From: Methylopila sp. Yamaguchi
Lineage (GTDB): Bacteria; Pseudomonadota; Alphaproteobacteria; Rhizobiales; Methylopilaceae
NCBI RefSeq assembly: GCF_002897035.1
Contig: NZ_BAUX01000005.1
Span: 62,001 to 126,000 of the forward strand
Direction: 5' to 3'
DNA: 64,000 nt
The position numbers and the translations under genes were made by a program. Below, in pieces: positions 25,300 through 33,092 of the stretch; position 1 is the first letter of the stretch, and each line of letters begins with the position of its first letter. Under the pieces are notes generated by a model, which saw nothing but the letters and a program-made list of their open reading frames with translations, was not told the origin of the DNA and did not search any database.

Positions 25300-25332
25300 C
25301 CGAACCGCGCCGATGTCGTGACGCTTCTCGCC

Positions 25333-26271
25333 ATGATCGATCGGACCTCATCCGGCGCCGTCGCCGACGCCGCCGCCGCGAACTGGGTGGACACGACCGC
25401 GCCCGCGAGCTGGCGCCCATTCCTGCGGCTCGCGCGGGCCGATCGGCCGATCGGGGCCTGGCTGCTGTTCTGGCCCTGCGCCTGGTCGGTCGGGCTCGCG
25501 GCCTCCGCCGCCGGCTGGAGCGCGTCGAACCTCCTGCACCTCGCGCTGTTCGCCGTCGGCTCCGTGGCCATGCGCGGCGCCGGCTGCACCTACAACGACC
25601 TCGTCGACCGCGACATCGACGCCAAGGTCGCCCGCACCCGCTCCCGCCCGCTGCCGTCGGGCCAGGTGACGGCCAAGGGCGCCGCGCTGTTCCTCGCGGC
25701 CCAGCTCCTCGTCGGCCTGCTGGTCCTGATCGCGCTGCCGCCGTTCGCGATCTTCGTCGGCGTGTGCTCGGTGCTGCCGGTCGCGCTCTATCCCTTCATG
25801 AAGCGCGTCACCTGGTGGCCGCAGGCGATGCTGGGCGTCTGCTTCGGCTGGGGCGCGCTGATGGGCTGGGCCGCCGCCTTTGAAAGCCTCGGCGCGGCGC
25901 CGCTGCTGCTGCACGGGGCGGCCTTCCTCTGGATCATCGGCTACGACACGATCTACGCCCACCAGGACAAGGAGGACGACGCTCTCGTCGGCGTCGGCTC
26001 GACAGCCCTGCTGTTCGGCGACCGCACCCGGCCCATCCTCGCCGCCCTCTACGCCGGCGCGGCCGCGCTTCTGGCCTTCGCCGTCCACGCCGCGGGCGGC
26101 GGGCCGGTCGCCTACCTCGGCGTCGCGGCCTTCGCCGCGCACTGCGGCTGGCAGGTGAAGGCGCTCGACATCTCCGACCCGACGCTGTGCCTGAAAATCT
26201 TCAAGTCGAACCGCGAAGCCGGCGCCCTAATCTTCCTGGGGCTTCTGGTCGACGCCCTGCTCCGGACGTAA
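25333..26271 (+). CDS. ubiA: 4-hydroxybenzoate octaprenyltransferase UbiA
   Basis: 312-aa integral membrane prenyltransferase of ubiquinone synthesis, joining a polyprenyl chain to 4-hydroxybenzoate. The two Asp-rich sites are present: AGCTYNDLVDRDIDAKVARTRSRPLPSG (NDxxDxxxD) and GYDTIYAHQDKEDDALVGVGSTALLFG. About eight membrane helices. The ATG at 25333 is chosen; a GTG at 25318 in the same frame is possible, neither has a good ribosome site. Divergent from rsmE and followed 10 bp later by a 44-aa membrane protein. Confidence 0.95.
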   Translation: MIDRTSSGAVADAAAANWVDTTAPASWRPFLRLARADRPIGAWLLFWPCAWSVGLAASAAGWSASNLLHLALFAVGSVAMRGAGCTYNDLVDRDIDAKVARTRSRPLPSGQVTAKGAALFLAAQLLVGLLVLIALPPFAIFVGVCSVLPVALYPFMKRVTWWPQAMLGVCFGWGALMGWAAAFESLGAAPLLLHGAAFLWIIGYDTIYAHQDKEDDALVGVGSTALLFGDRTRPILAALYAGAAALLAFAVHAAGGGPVAYLGVAAFAAHCGWQVKALDISDPTLCLKIFKSNREAGALIFLGLLVDALLRT

Positions 26272-26281
26272 GGACCCGCGC

Positions 26282-26416
26282 ATGACCGATCCCGCCGTGA
26301 AGGACCCCCTCCCCCCGGAGCACAAGCGCTTCGTGCTGCGGCAGGCCGGCCTGCGCCTGTGGATCGCGGTCGCGGTCGTCGTCGCGCTTGGCGTCTGGCT
26401 GTTCACCCGTCTCTGA
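26282..26416 (+). CDS. 44-aa single-helix membrane protein after ubiA
   Basis: Very short gene, too small for default gene calling. Starts ATG at 26282, 10 bp after the ubiA stop. Residues 1-20 are polar (MTDPAVKDPLPPEHKRFVLR), residues 25-41 a single hydrophobic helix (LRLWIAVAVVVALGVWLF), then a short TRL end. Charge distribution suggests an N-in, one-pass inner membrane protein. The clean reading frame, tight spacing and amphipathic/hydrophobic split support it as real. Function unknown; a link to UbiA or quinone synthesis is only suggested by position. Confidence 0.6.
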   Translation: MTDPAVKDPLPPEHKRFVLRQAGLRLWIAVAVVVALGVWLFTRL

Positions 26417-26467
26417 AAGGCCGCGGCGTTCTAGCGTAACGTCGGCTCCCTTCGGTACGGTCGCGGC

Positions 26468-27142
26468 ATGAGCTGCTGCAGCCATTGCCCCTCGCCCGAC
26501 GCCGGTTCCGGCGGACCCGCGCAGCGCCGCGTCCTCTGGGCGGCGCTCGCGATCAACGCCGCCATGTTCGTGGTCGAAGTCGCGGCCGGGCTCGCGGCGG
26601 GATCCGCCTCACTGCAGGCCGACGCGCTCGACTTCCTGGGGGACGCGGCGAACTACGGCGTGAGCCTCGCCGTCGTCGGCCTCGCGATCGGCCTCCGCGC
26701 CCGCGCCGCTCAGCTCAAGGGCGTCACAATGGCCGCCTTCGGGCTGTGGGTCATGGGCGCCGCGGCGTGGCACGGGCTTCACGGCACGCTGCCCGCCGCC
26801 GGGACGATGGGCGTCGTCGGCGCGCTCGCGCTCGCCGCGAACGCCGCCTCCTTCGCCCTGCTCTGGGCCTATCGCGACGGCGACGCCAACATGCGGTCCG
26901 CCTGGATCTGCACCCGCAACGACGTGGTCGGCAACGTCGCGGTGATGCTCGCGGCTCTCGGCGTGTTCGGCACGGGAACGGGATGGCCCGACGTCATCGT
27001 CGCCGGGGTCATGGCTTCGCTTGCGCTGCAGGGGGCTCTGGTCGTCCTGCGCCAAGCGAACGCCGAACTCCGCGCCGCGAAGCGCGATCTGTCGACCAGG
27101 CCCCGCCGGTCCGGTCGCCTGGAGTACCGGCCGAAAGCCTGA
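26468..27142 (+). CDS. Short CDF-type cation transporter lacking the C-terminal domain
   Basis: 224-aa membrane protein of the cation diffusion facilitator superfamily. N-terminus is Cys/His-rich (MSCCSHCPSPDAG), a possible metal-binding tail. TM2 site ASLQADALDFLGDAANYGVSL and TM5 site ICTRNDVVGNVAVMLAALGV are recognisable (Asp and Asn in place of some His ligands). After TM6 it ends with a basic 30-residue tail, without the cytoplasmic dimerisation domain of normal CDF proteins, matching the shorter ZitB/CzcD-like group found near mer or stress genes. Metal unknown. Second CDF in the window. Confidence 0.82.
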   Translation: MSCCSHCPSPDAGSGGPAQRRVLWAALAINAAMFVVEVAAGLAAGSASLQADALDFLGDAANYGVSLAVVGLAIGLRARAAQLKGVTMAAFGLWVMGAAAWHGLHGTLPAAGTMGVVGALALAANAASFALLWAYRDGDANMRSAWICTRNDVVGNVAVMLAALGVFGTGTGWPDVIVAGVMASLALQGALVVLRQANAELRAAKRDLSTRPRRSGRLEYRPKA

Positions 27143-27246
27143 CGCGTCGCGCTCGCTGTCCCGCAGCGCGCGCCCAGCCGTACGCCTCGAGCCGTCGAAG
27201 CGCTGGATCAGCCTCACCGTTTCTTGATCTTGCCGAACGTCCGTCT

Positions 27247-27260
27247 GGCACGACCGCTGC
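27247..27260 (+). promoter_or_regulatory. Sigma-54 promoter of amt
   Basis: TGGCACG-N4-CTGC: GG at 27247-27248 and GC at 27259-27260 with exactly 10 nt between, one mismatch from the RpoN -24/-12 consensus. The predicted start of transcription, about 27272, is ~46 nt before the amt ATG. Fits NtrC/RpoN control of ammonium uptake. Confidence 0.7.
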
Positions 27261-27317
27261 GTCTGGAGCCTCGGCCGCCATCCGGCGGCGCGCGACCTGT
27301 CCAATTGGGGGCCAGAC

Positions 27318-28652
27318 ATGGAAAACGCCGCACTGCTTGCGAAAATTGAGGCGCTGGAGGCCTCCGTGGCCTTGACCAAGACGGTCAACGCCGAGGTGTT
27401 CTACTGGTGGTGCACCGCGCTTATGATCGCCATCCACGCAGGCTTTCTCGCCTACGAGATGGGCGCCTCGCGGGCGAAGAACGCGCTGGCCTCGGGCCTG
27501 AAGAACCTTCTGGCCTTCGCCTTCCTGGTTCCGACCTTCTACTTCTTCGGCTGGTGGATCTATCTGGCGTTCCCCACGGGCTTCACCGTGTCCGACGCAG
27601 CCTCGGGCGGCGTCGTCTGGGGCGAGTCCATGGGCCCGAACCTCGGCGACAACGCGTCCGGCATCTTCTGGGCCGCCTTCACGCTGTTCGCCGCGACCAC
27701 CGCCTCCATCATGTCGGGCGCCGTGATCGAGCGGATCCGCATGTCGGCCTTCACCATCCTCGCCATCCTGCTGGGCGGCTTCGTCTGGATTCTGGGCGCC
27801 TCGTGGGGCTGGCACCCGCAGGGCTGGCTCACGACGAGCTGGGGCCTGCACGACATCGGCGCCGCCGGCTGCGTCCACATGATCGCGGGCTTCTTCACCC
27901 TCGGCGTGCTGATCAACCTCGGGCCGCGGCTCGGCCGCTTCAACGCCGACGGCACGGTCAACCACATCGCCGGCCACAACATGCCGATGTCGCTCATCGG
28001 CCTGATGATCATCGTGATGGGCTTCTTCGGCTTCCTCGGCGGCTGCATCATCTACAACGGCGGCACGTGGATGACGATCTACAACACGCCGACCACGCTC
28101 TCCGCCTTCGCCTTCAACACCCTCATGGGCGTCGCCGGCGGCATGATCGGCTCGTACCTCGTGACCCGTGATCCGTTCTGGATGATGTCCGGCGCGCTGA
28201 TCGGGGTGATCTCCACCGCCCCCGGCCTCGACGTCTACTACCCCGCCCTCGCCTTCCTGATCAGCTTCGTCGGCGGCTGCGTCATCCCGAAGCTCGCGGA
28301 CATGCTGCTCGTGCGCTTCAAGATCGACGACGCCGTGGGCGCGGTCGCCGTCCACGGCTTCGGCGGCGTCTGGGGCCTGCTCGCCGCGGGCCTCTTCGCG
28401 TCCGGCTACCCCAACGTCGAAGGCCCGGCGGTCTCATTCGGCGGTCAGCTCGGCAGCGTGGCGGTGTTCGCGATCCTCGGTTTCGTGCCCGGCTTCGCGG
28501 CGTCCTATGTGCTGAAGATGGTCGGCCTGCTCCGCACCGACCCCAAGGTCGAGCTCGCCGGCCTCGACATCTCGGAAGTGCCGGTCAAGGCCTATCCGGA
28601 AGCCTCCACCATCCCGGCCTTCGCCGGCGAGGCGCTGAGCCCCGCCGAGTGA
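27318..28652 (+). CDS. amt: Ammonium transporter Amt
   Basis: 444-aa inner-membrane ammonium channel. Eleven hydrophobic helices; pore twin-His residues are visible in HDIGAAGCVHMIAGFFTLG (with the conserved preceding Asp) and VGAVAVHGFGGVWGLLAAGLF. Unlike E. coli AmtB it has no cleaved signal and begins with a ~25-residue charged, coiled-coil-like stretch. No glnK/glnB gene is adjacent, so PII partnership is not shown. A sigma-54 promoter precedes it and a 57-aa membrane protein gene follows 69 bp downstream, ahead of a strong terminator, making a two-gene unit. Confidence 0.93.
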   Translation: MENAALLAKIEALEASVALTKTVNAEVFYWWCTALMIAIHAGFLAYEMGASRAKNALASGLKNLLAFAFLVPTFYFFGWWIYLAFPTGFTVSDAASGGVVWGESMGPNLGDNASGIFWAAFTLFAATTASIMSGAVIERIRMSAFTILAILLGGFVWILGASWGWHPQGWLTTSWGLHDIGAAGCVHMIAGFFTLGVLINLGPRLGRFNADGTVNHIAGHNMPMSLIGLMIIVMGFFGFLGGCIIYNGGTWMTIYNTPTTLSAFAFNTLMGVAGGMIGSYLVTRDPFWMMSGALIGVISTAPGLDVYYPALAFLISFVGGCVIPKLADMLLVRFKIDDAVGAVAVHGFGGVWGLLAAGLFASGYPNVEGPAVSFGGQLGSVAVFAILGFVPGFAASYVLKMVGLLRTDPKVELAGLDISEVPVKAYPEASTIPAFAGEALSPAE

Positions 28653-28721
28653 CGTCCCGATCCCGCACGCGGGCGGTCCGCCCGCGCGCCCGTCCCATTC
28701 ATCGTTCGAGGAGATTAAGCG

Positions 28722-28895
28722 ATGAACTCCGCTCCGATCACCACCTGGGAAGGGGCCAAGGCCTACTTCACCTTCGCTGACCAGCCAGGCGTGCTGATGT
28801 TCATCAGCGCGCTGGCGCTCGCCGTCTGCGTCGGCGCCATCGCCGCAATGATCCGTCACGAGAACGCCTGCGTGCGGAAGGCCAACGGCGCCTGA
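28722..28895 (+). CDS. 57-aa one-helix membrane protein linked to amt
   Basis: Small gene 69 bp after amt with a strong AGGAG site 8 nt before the ATG. Sequence begins MNSAPITTWEGAKAYFTFAD, then a hydrophobic helix (residues ~24-43, VLMFISALALAVCVGAIAAM) and a charged tail (IRHENACVRKANGA). It precedes a strong terminator, so it is the last gene of the amt transcript. Candidate regulator or assembly partner of Amt, purely from position; I do not recognise the family. Confidence 0.72.
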   Translation: MNSAPITTWEGAKAYFTFADQPGVLMFISALALAVCVGAIAAMIRHENACVRKANGA

Positions 28896-28918
28896 AAGGG
28901 GCGACCGCGTCTCGAACG

Positions 28919-28953
28919 AAAAGCGGCGGAACGCATCGCGTGCCGCCGCTTTT
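28919..28953 (+). terminator. Terminator of amt unit
   Basis: Perfect 11-bp stem 28919-28929 with 28943-28953, with an inner ACGC/GCGT pairing (28931-28934, 28938-28941) and flanking A and T runs. The A/T runs make it bidirectional in principle, so it may also stop transcription from the convergent DUF6101 gene. Confidence 0.9.
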
Positions 28954-29032
28954 CCCAGAATCGAACGCGACGGCGGCGGCTCCCCTCCCGCAGGCGGAGG
29001 GAGACCTTGCTGTCATCCAAGGACGCAGTCCC

Positions 29033-29617
29033 TCAGTTCCGCGCGATGATCTCGCGTTCGCCGCGGAGCACCGGCGTTGAGGCCGTGAGCTTGCCCGTCC
29101 GGCGCTTCACCAGAAAGCGCGGGCGGCGGCCGGCGAGAAGGCTGTGGCGTCGACGCGGGCGCGGGCGGCCGACTTCGACCAGCCCGAGCAGTTTCGCCGG
29201 CGTCGAGCGGCGGCCGTCGAGTTCCTCGACCAGCAGCGGCAGCTTGAGCGCCCGCCCCCAGCTCTTCCATTCGGCCAATCCGTCGCCGCCGGGCGCGCTC
29301 TCGTGGAGCGGCACGTCCAGCGCGCGGTCGCGATGGGCGAGGACCACCTCGACCCGGTCGCACTCCGGCTTCTCGCCCGGCGCGACGCGCACGGCGACGC
29401 CGGAGAAACAATTGAGGGGCACCGCGATCCGCATCGATACGCTCCGAACCATCCTGTCCACCACGACGCGCCCGGCTTCGAGCGTCACGCGCCGTTCGCC
29501 CCCATCCGCCGCGGCGTCAGGCGCCGCGAAACGGACAGGAAGCGCGAAGGGATCGAGCCGGTCGGCCGACCCCGTTCCGACGCGCGTCTGCGCGCCGGCC
29601 TCGGTTTGACGTCCCAC
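29033..29617 (-). CDS. DUF6101 family protein
   Basis: 194-aa soluble protein, uncharacterised and characteristic of Hyphomicrobiales. Recognised by the block LDPFALPVRFAAPDAAADGGERRVTLEAGRVVVDR and the following SVSMRIAVPLNCFSGVAVRV; the C-terminal part is basic (RRPRFLVKRRTGK). Start is a GTG at 29617 with a GGGAGA ribosome site upstream. It is transcribed leftwards toward the amt terminator and divergent from the lipid A operon. No signal peptide or membrane segment. Family assignment is from memory of its conserved N-terminal block. Confidence 0.7.
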   Translation of the reverse strand: MGRQTEAGAQTRVGTGSADRLDPFALPVRFAAPDAAADGGERRVTLEAGRVVVDRMVRSVSMRIAVPLNCFSGVAVRVAPGEKPECDRVEVVLAHRDRALDVPLHESAPGGDGLAEWKSWGRALKLPLLVEELDGRRSTPAKLLGLVEVGRPRPRRRHSLLAGRRPRFLVKRRTGKLTASTPVLRGEREIIARN

Positions 29618-29907
29618 TGTTCAGTCTCCCTGAAGGCTCATTTGTTCGAGCTCTTCGTCTGTTACTGACGATGACTTGGGAGCGACCCACAGCGGCTTAA
29701 CGGAGCTGGTGAATCCTTTCTCACCCTGTCGCCATGCTGAAGAGGAGCTTTCGGGAAAGGGTAAGCGCGGGCTAAACGGAAAGGCGCGAATGCGACCGGG
29801 GCCTGCGACCGCCCGCGGACTTGCGCGCGGGCCATCATCCCGACACTTTGCGGGGGCGCTTAAGGCCCCTCCCCGATCCGCCCCCGTTCATAAGGCGTCC
29901 CCCGACC
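29618..29907. other. 290-bp divergent region, DUF6101/cysQ
   Basis: Gene-free region presumably holding promoters for both directions. A short GC-rich inverted repeat (GCCCGCG ... CGCGCGGGC) lies at about 29811-29831. No recognised regulator site. Confidence 0.3.
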
Positions 29908-30735
29908 GTGCAGTCCTCCGCCGCGCCGATCGATCTCGAACGCCTCGCCGGCCGTCTCGCCGAGGTGGTCACGGCCGCCGGAGCGATCGCGGCGGCGTTG
30001 TTCGCCAAGGGCGGCGCGCAGAAATGGACCAAGGCCGACGACAGCCCGGTCACCGAGGCCGATCTCGCCGTCGACCGATACCTGGCCGAATGGCTGCCGC
30101 CGCTCGCGCCCGGCTCCGGGTGGCTCTCCGAGGAGACCGCCGACACCCCTGATCGCCTTGGCCGCCGCCATGTCTGGGTCGTCGACCCCATCGACGGCAC
30201 CCGCGCCTTCGTGGACGGCGTGCCGGAATGGGTGGTCTCGGTCGCTCTCGTCGAAGACGGCAAGCCGATCGCCGGGATCGTCCACAACCCCGTCAAGAAC
30301 GTCACCCACGCGGCGATCCGCGGCGGCGGCGCGACGCTGAACGGGCGTCCGCTCGGCGTGGCCGACGCGGCCTCTCTCGACGGCGCGCGCGTCGGCGGGA
30401 CGAAGTCGCTGATCGCCCCGCTGCGCCCGCGCGGCGTCAAGGAGGGAGCCTGGATCTACGCGCTCGCGAACCGGTTGGTGAAGGTCGCCGACGGCGCGCT
30501 GGACGCGGCCCTCGCCCGCCCCGCCGCCCACGACTGGGACATCGCGGCCGCCCACCTGATCCTCGAGGAGGCCGGCGCGAAGCTCACCGACTTCGACGGC
30601 GCGCTGCCCTCCTACAACCGCGAAACCACCCGGCACGGGGCGCTCGTCGCCGCCGCGCCGGAGCGACACGGCGTGCTGCTCGCCGCGATCGCGAACGACC
30701 CGACCCTCACCGCCGCCAAGGAATGGAAACGATGA
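29908..30735 (+). CDS. cysQ: Inositol-monophosphatase superfamily phosphatase (CysQ-like)
   Basis: 275-aa Mg-dependent, Li-sensitive phosphatase superfamily member. Metal-site motifs are clear: SPVTEADLAVDRYL, WLSEETAD, VWVVDPIDGTRAFV (DPIDGT) and AAHDWDIAAAHLILEEAGA (WD). This position at the head of a lipid A cluster and its sequence fit the 3'(2'),5'-bisphosphate nucleotidase CysQ group; inositol- or histidinol-phosphate activity cannot be excluded. GTG start at 29908 chosen because the earlier in-frame part is non-coding in character. Overlaps the next gene by 4 nt (ATGA). Confidence 0.85.
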   Translation: MQSSAAPIDLERLAGRLAEVVTAAGAIAAALFAKGGAQKWTKADDSPVTEADLAVDRYLAEWLPPLAPGSGWLSEETADTPDRLGRRHVWVVDPIDGTRAFVDGVPEWVVSVALVEDGKPIAGIVHNPVKNVTHAAIRGGGATLNGRPLGVADAASLDGARVGGTKSLIAPLRPRGVKEGAWIYALANRLVKVADGALDAALARPAAHDWDIAAAHLILEEAGAKLTDFDGALPSYNRETTRHGALVAAAPERHGVLLAAIANDPTLTAAKEWKR

Positions 30736-30971
30736 CCGAAGCCGTGCAGCCCAAGCAGCTCCTTCACCTCGTGTTCGGCGGCGAGCTTGAGGACGTGTCC
30801 GGCGTCAAGTTCCACGACCTGTCGAAGCTCGACATCGTCGGCGTGTTCCCGGACTACGAGAGCGCCCGGGCCGCCTGGAAGGCGAAGGCGCAGGCCACCG
30901 TCGACGACGCGCACATGCGCTACTTCGTCGTGCATCTCCACAGGCTGCTGGAGCCGGACGCGCCGAAGTAG
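30732..30971 (+). CDS. DUF4170 domain protein
   Basis: 79-aa soluble protein, MTEAVQPKQLLHLVFGGELEDVSG..., with FHDLSKLDIVGVFPDYESARAAWKAKAQ and ending in YFVVHLHRLLEPD. Matches the small DUF4170 family, typically found between a cysQ/suhB-like phosphatase and the DUF374 acyltransferase in Rhizobiales. Its ATG overlaps the cysQ stop by 4 nt, indicating translational coupling. Biochemical role unknown; the constant lipid A neighbourhood suggests a role in envelope synthesis (inference). Confidence 0.85.
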   Translation: MTEAVQPKQLLHLVFGGELEDVSGVKFHDLSKLDIVGVFPDYESARAAWKAKAQATVDDAHMRYFVVHLHRLLEPDAPK

Positions 30972-31014
30972 GCGAAGACGGCCGGCGCCCTCCCCCGATG
31001 CCGACGTCGCCGCC

Positions 31015-31764
31015 ATGCTGAAGTCGCTGGGACGCTCCGCCGCGGCGCAAGGAGCGGCGGGCCGTCTGCTCGCGAGCTACATCCGGCTGGTGCGCGCCAC
31101 CAACCGCTGGACCTTCGAACCCGCCGACTTCCAGGACCGGCTCGTCCCTCACCTTCCCGCAATCGTCGCGCTCTGGCACGGGCAGCACCTCATGGTGCCC
31201 GCCATGAAGCGCGACGACATGCCGGCCCGCACGCTCGCCTCCCGCCATGTCGACGGCGGGATCAACGCCATCGCCTGCGCGGCCTTCGGCATTGGCGCTG
31301 TGCGCGGCTCCGGCGGCGAAGGCCGCAAGGCGCTCAAGCGCGGCGGCGCGCGGGCGCTGCGCGAGATGCTTGAGGCGCTGAAGGCCGGCGACAGCATGGT
31401 GTTCACCGCCGACGTGCCGAAGGTCGCAGGCGTCGCGGGCGAAGGCGTGGCGCTGCTCGGCAAGCTCTCGGGGCGGCCGATCTTCCCCTTCGCGGTCGCG
31501 ACCAGCCGGTCGAAGATGCTCGCAACCTGGGACCGGGCCGAGATCAATCTTCCGTTCGGCCGCGGCGCCGTTGTGCTGGGCGAGCCGATCCATGTGGCGC
31601 CCGACGCGGACGCCGAGGCGCTGGAGACCGCGCGGCGGGCCGTCGGCGCGGGCCTCGACCGGGCCCACGCGCGGGCCTACGCTCTCGTGGGACGCCGCTG
31701 GGGACGGTCGCAGGCCGGCCCTGAGGCGGACACAAACGGCGCCCCAGTCTGTCCGCCGAGATGA
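31015..31764 (+). CDS. DUF374 lysophospholipid acyltransferase-like protein
   Basis: 249-aa acyltransferase-like protein of DUF374, the family that includes the epsilonproteobacterial lipid A late acyltransferase LpxJ. The HxxxxD-like site reads LWHGQHLMVPAMKRDD, with SRHVDGGINAIACAAFGIGAVRGSGG and FTADVPKVAGVAGEGVALLGKLSGRPIFPFAVATS. It sits directly before waaA (4-nt overlap) and lpxK, so a role in secondary acylation of lipid A is plausible; this is inference from family and context. No clear membrane helix. 43 bp after DUF4170. Confidence 0.83.
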   Translation: MLKSLGRSAAAQGAAGRLLASYIRLVRATNRWTFEPADFQDRLVPHLPAIVALWHGQHLMVPAMKRDDMPARTLASRHVDGGINAIACAAFGIGAVRGSGGEGRKALKRGGARALREMLEALKAGDSMVFTADVPKVAGVAGEGVALLGKLSGRPIFPFAVATSRSKMLATWDRAEINLPFGRGAVVLGEPIHVAPDADAEALETARRAVGAGLDRAHARAYALVGRRWGRSQAGPEADTNGAPVCPPR

Positions 31765-33092
31765 CCGACGTCCTTCCGTCCCGGCAGCGTTCCATGGCTC
31801 ACCGCATCCGCGTCACCGCTCCGCTCGCGCTGTACCGCGAGGGCCTCAAGGTCGCGCGGCCGTTCGCAGGCGCGCTGCTCCGCCGCCGGGCCGGCGCGGG
31901 CAAGGAAAGCGTCGAGCGGCTCGGCGAGCGGCGCGGGCTCGCCGGCGTCGCGCGGCCGGACGGTCCGCTCGTGTGGTTGCACGGGGCGAGCGTCGGCGAG
32001 TTGATCTCGCTGCTGCCGCTGGTCGAAAGCCTGACGCGGCGCGGCTTCTGGGCGCTGGTCACGACCGGCACGGTGACCTCGGCGGCGGTGGCGGCGGAGC
32101 GGCTGCCGGAAGGCGCCATCCACCAGTTTCTGCCGCTCGACGTGCCCGCCTACGCCGACCGCTTCCTCGACCACTGGAAGCCCGATCTCGTGCTGATCGC
32201 GGAGAGCGAGCTCTGGCCGAACCTGCTCCGCCGCGCTCGCCGGCTCGGCGCGCCGATCGGCCTCGTCAACGCACGGATGTCAGAGCGCTCGTTCGCGCGC
32301 TGGCGGCGGGCCCCCCGGACCATCGGCGCGCTGCTCGGGCATTTCGATCTCTGCCTCGCCCAGTCCGCCGGCGACGCCGCCCGCTTCGCCGAGCTCGGCG
32401 CGCGCCACGTGGTCGACGTCGGCAACCTGAAGTTCGATTCGCCCCCGCCGCCGGCCGATCCGGCGACGCTGACCGCGCTCGTCCGCCTCGTCCGCGGGCG
32501 CCCGGTGTTCGTGGCGGCGAGCACCCATCCCGGTGAGGACGCAGCCGTCGCGCGCGCCCACGCCGTGGCCCGGGTGCGCGCGCCGGATCTGCTGACGATC
32601 CTCGCCCCGCGCCATCCCGCGGCGGGCGCCCCGGCGGTCGACGCCGCCAGCCTGCAGGGGATCGTGGCGCAGACCCGATCCTCCGGCGCCGAACCCGACC
32701 GCGAGACCGAGTTCTACGTCGCCGACACCATCGGCGAGCTCGGCCTGTTCTACCGGGTCGCCGACGTGGTCTTCATGGGCGGGTCGCTCGCGCCCCACGG
32801 CGGGCAGAACCCGATCGAGCCCGCCAAGCTCGGCGACCCTGTCCTGCACGGACCCCACGTGCGCAACTTCGCGGACATCTACGCCGCGCTCGGCGCGGCC
32901 CGCGGCGCGGCGGAAATCGACGGCCCCGACGCCCTGGGGGCCGCGGCGGGCGACCTGCTCTCCGATCCGCTCGCGCGCGCGGCCATGGGCGCGGCGGCCG
33001 AGTCGGCCTGCGCCCGGCTCGGCGGCGCGCTGAACCGCACGCTCCAGGCGATCGAGCCCTATCTCATCCAGCTGCGCCTCGGCGTGGGCTGA
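31761..33092 (+). CDS. waaA: 3-deoxy-D-manno-octulosonic acid (Kdo) transferase WaaA
   Basis: 443-aa inner-membrane-associated GT-B glycosyltransferase adding Kdo to lipid IVA. Family blocks: LVWLHGASVGELISLLPLVESL, ALVTTGTVTSAAVAAERLP, PDLVLIAESELWPNLL with IGLVNARMSERSF, FVAASTHPGEDAAVARAH, and FMGGSLAPHGGQNPIEPAKLG. Length is normal. ATG overlaps the DUF374 stop by 4 nt; its stop overlaps lpxK start by 1 nt. One waaA is seen, typical of di-Kdo lipid A. Its N-terminal residues before MAHRIRV may be dispensable (alternative start at 31794). Confidence 0.95.
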   Translation: MTDVLPSRQRSMAHRIRVTAPLALYREGLKVARPFAGALLRRRAGAGKESVERLGERRGLAGVARPDGPLVWLHGASVGELISLLPLVESLTRRGFWALVTTGTVTSAAVAAERLPEGAIHQFLPLDVPAYADRFLDHWKPDLVLIAESELWPNLLRRARRLGAPIGLVNARMSERSFARWRRAPRTIGALLGHFDLCLAQSAGDAARFAELGARHVVDVGNLKFDSPPPPADPATLTALVRLVRGRPVFVAASTHPGEDAAVARAHAVARVRAPDLLTILAPRHPAAGAPAVDAASLQGIVAQTRSSGAEPDRETEFYVADTIGELGLFYRVADVVFMGGSLAPHGGQNPIEPAKLGDPVLHGPHVRNFADIYAALGAARGAAEIDGPDALGAAAGDLLSDPLARAAMGAAAESACARLGGALNRTLQAIEPYLIQLRLGVG

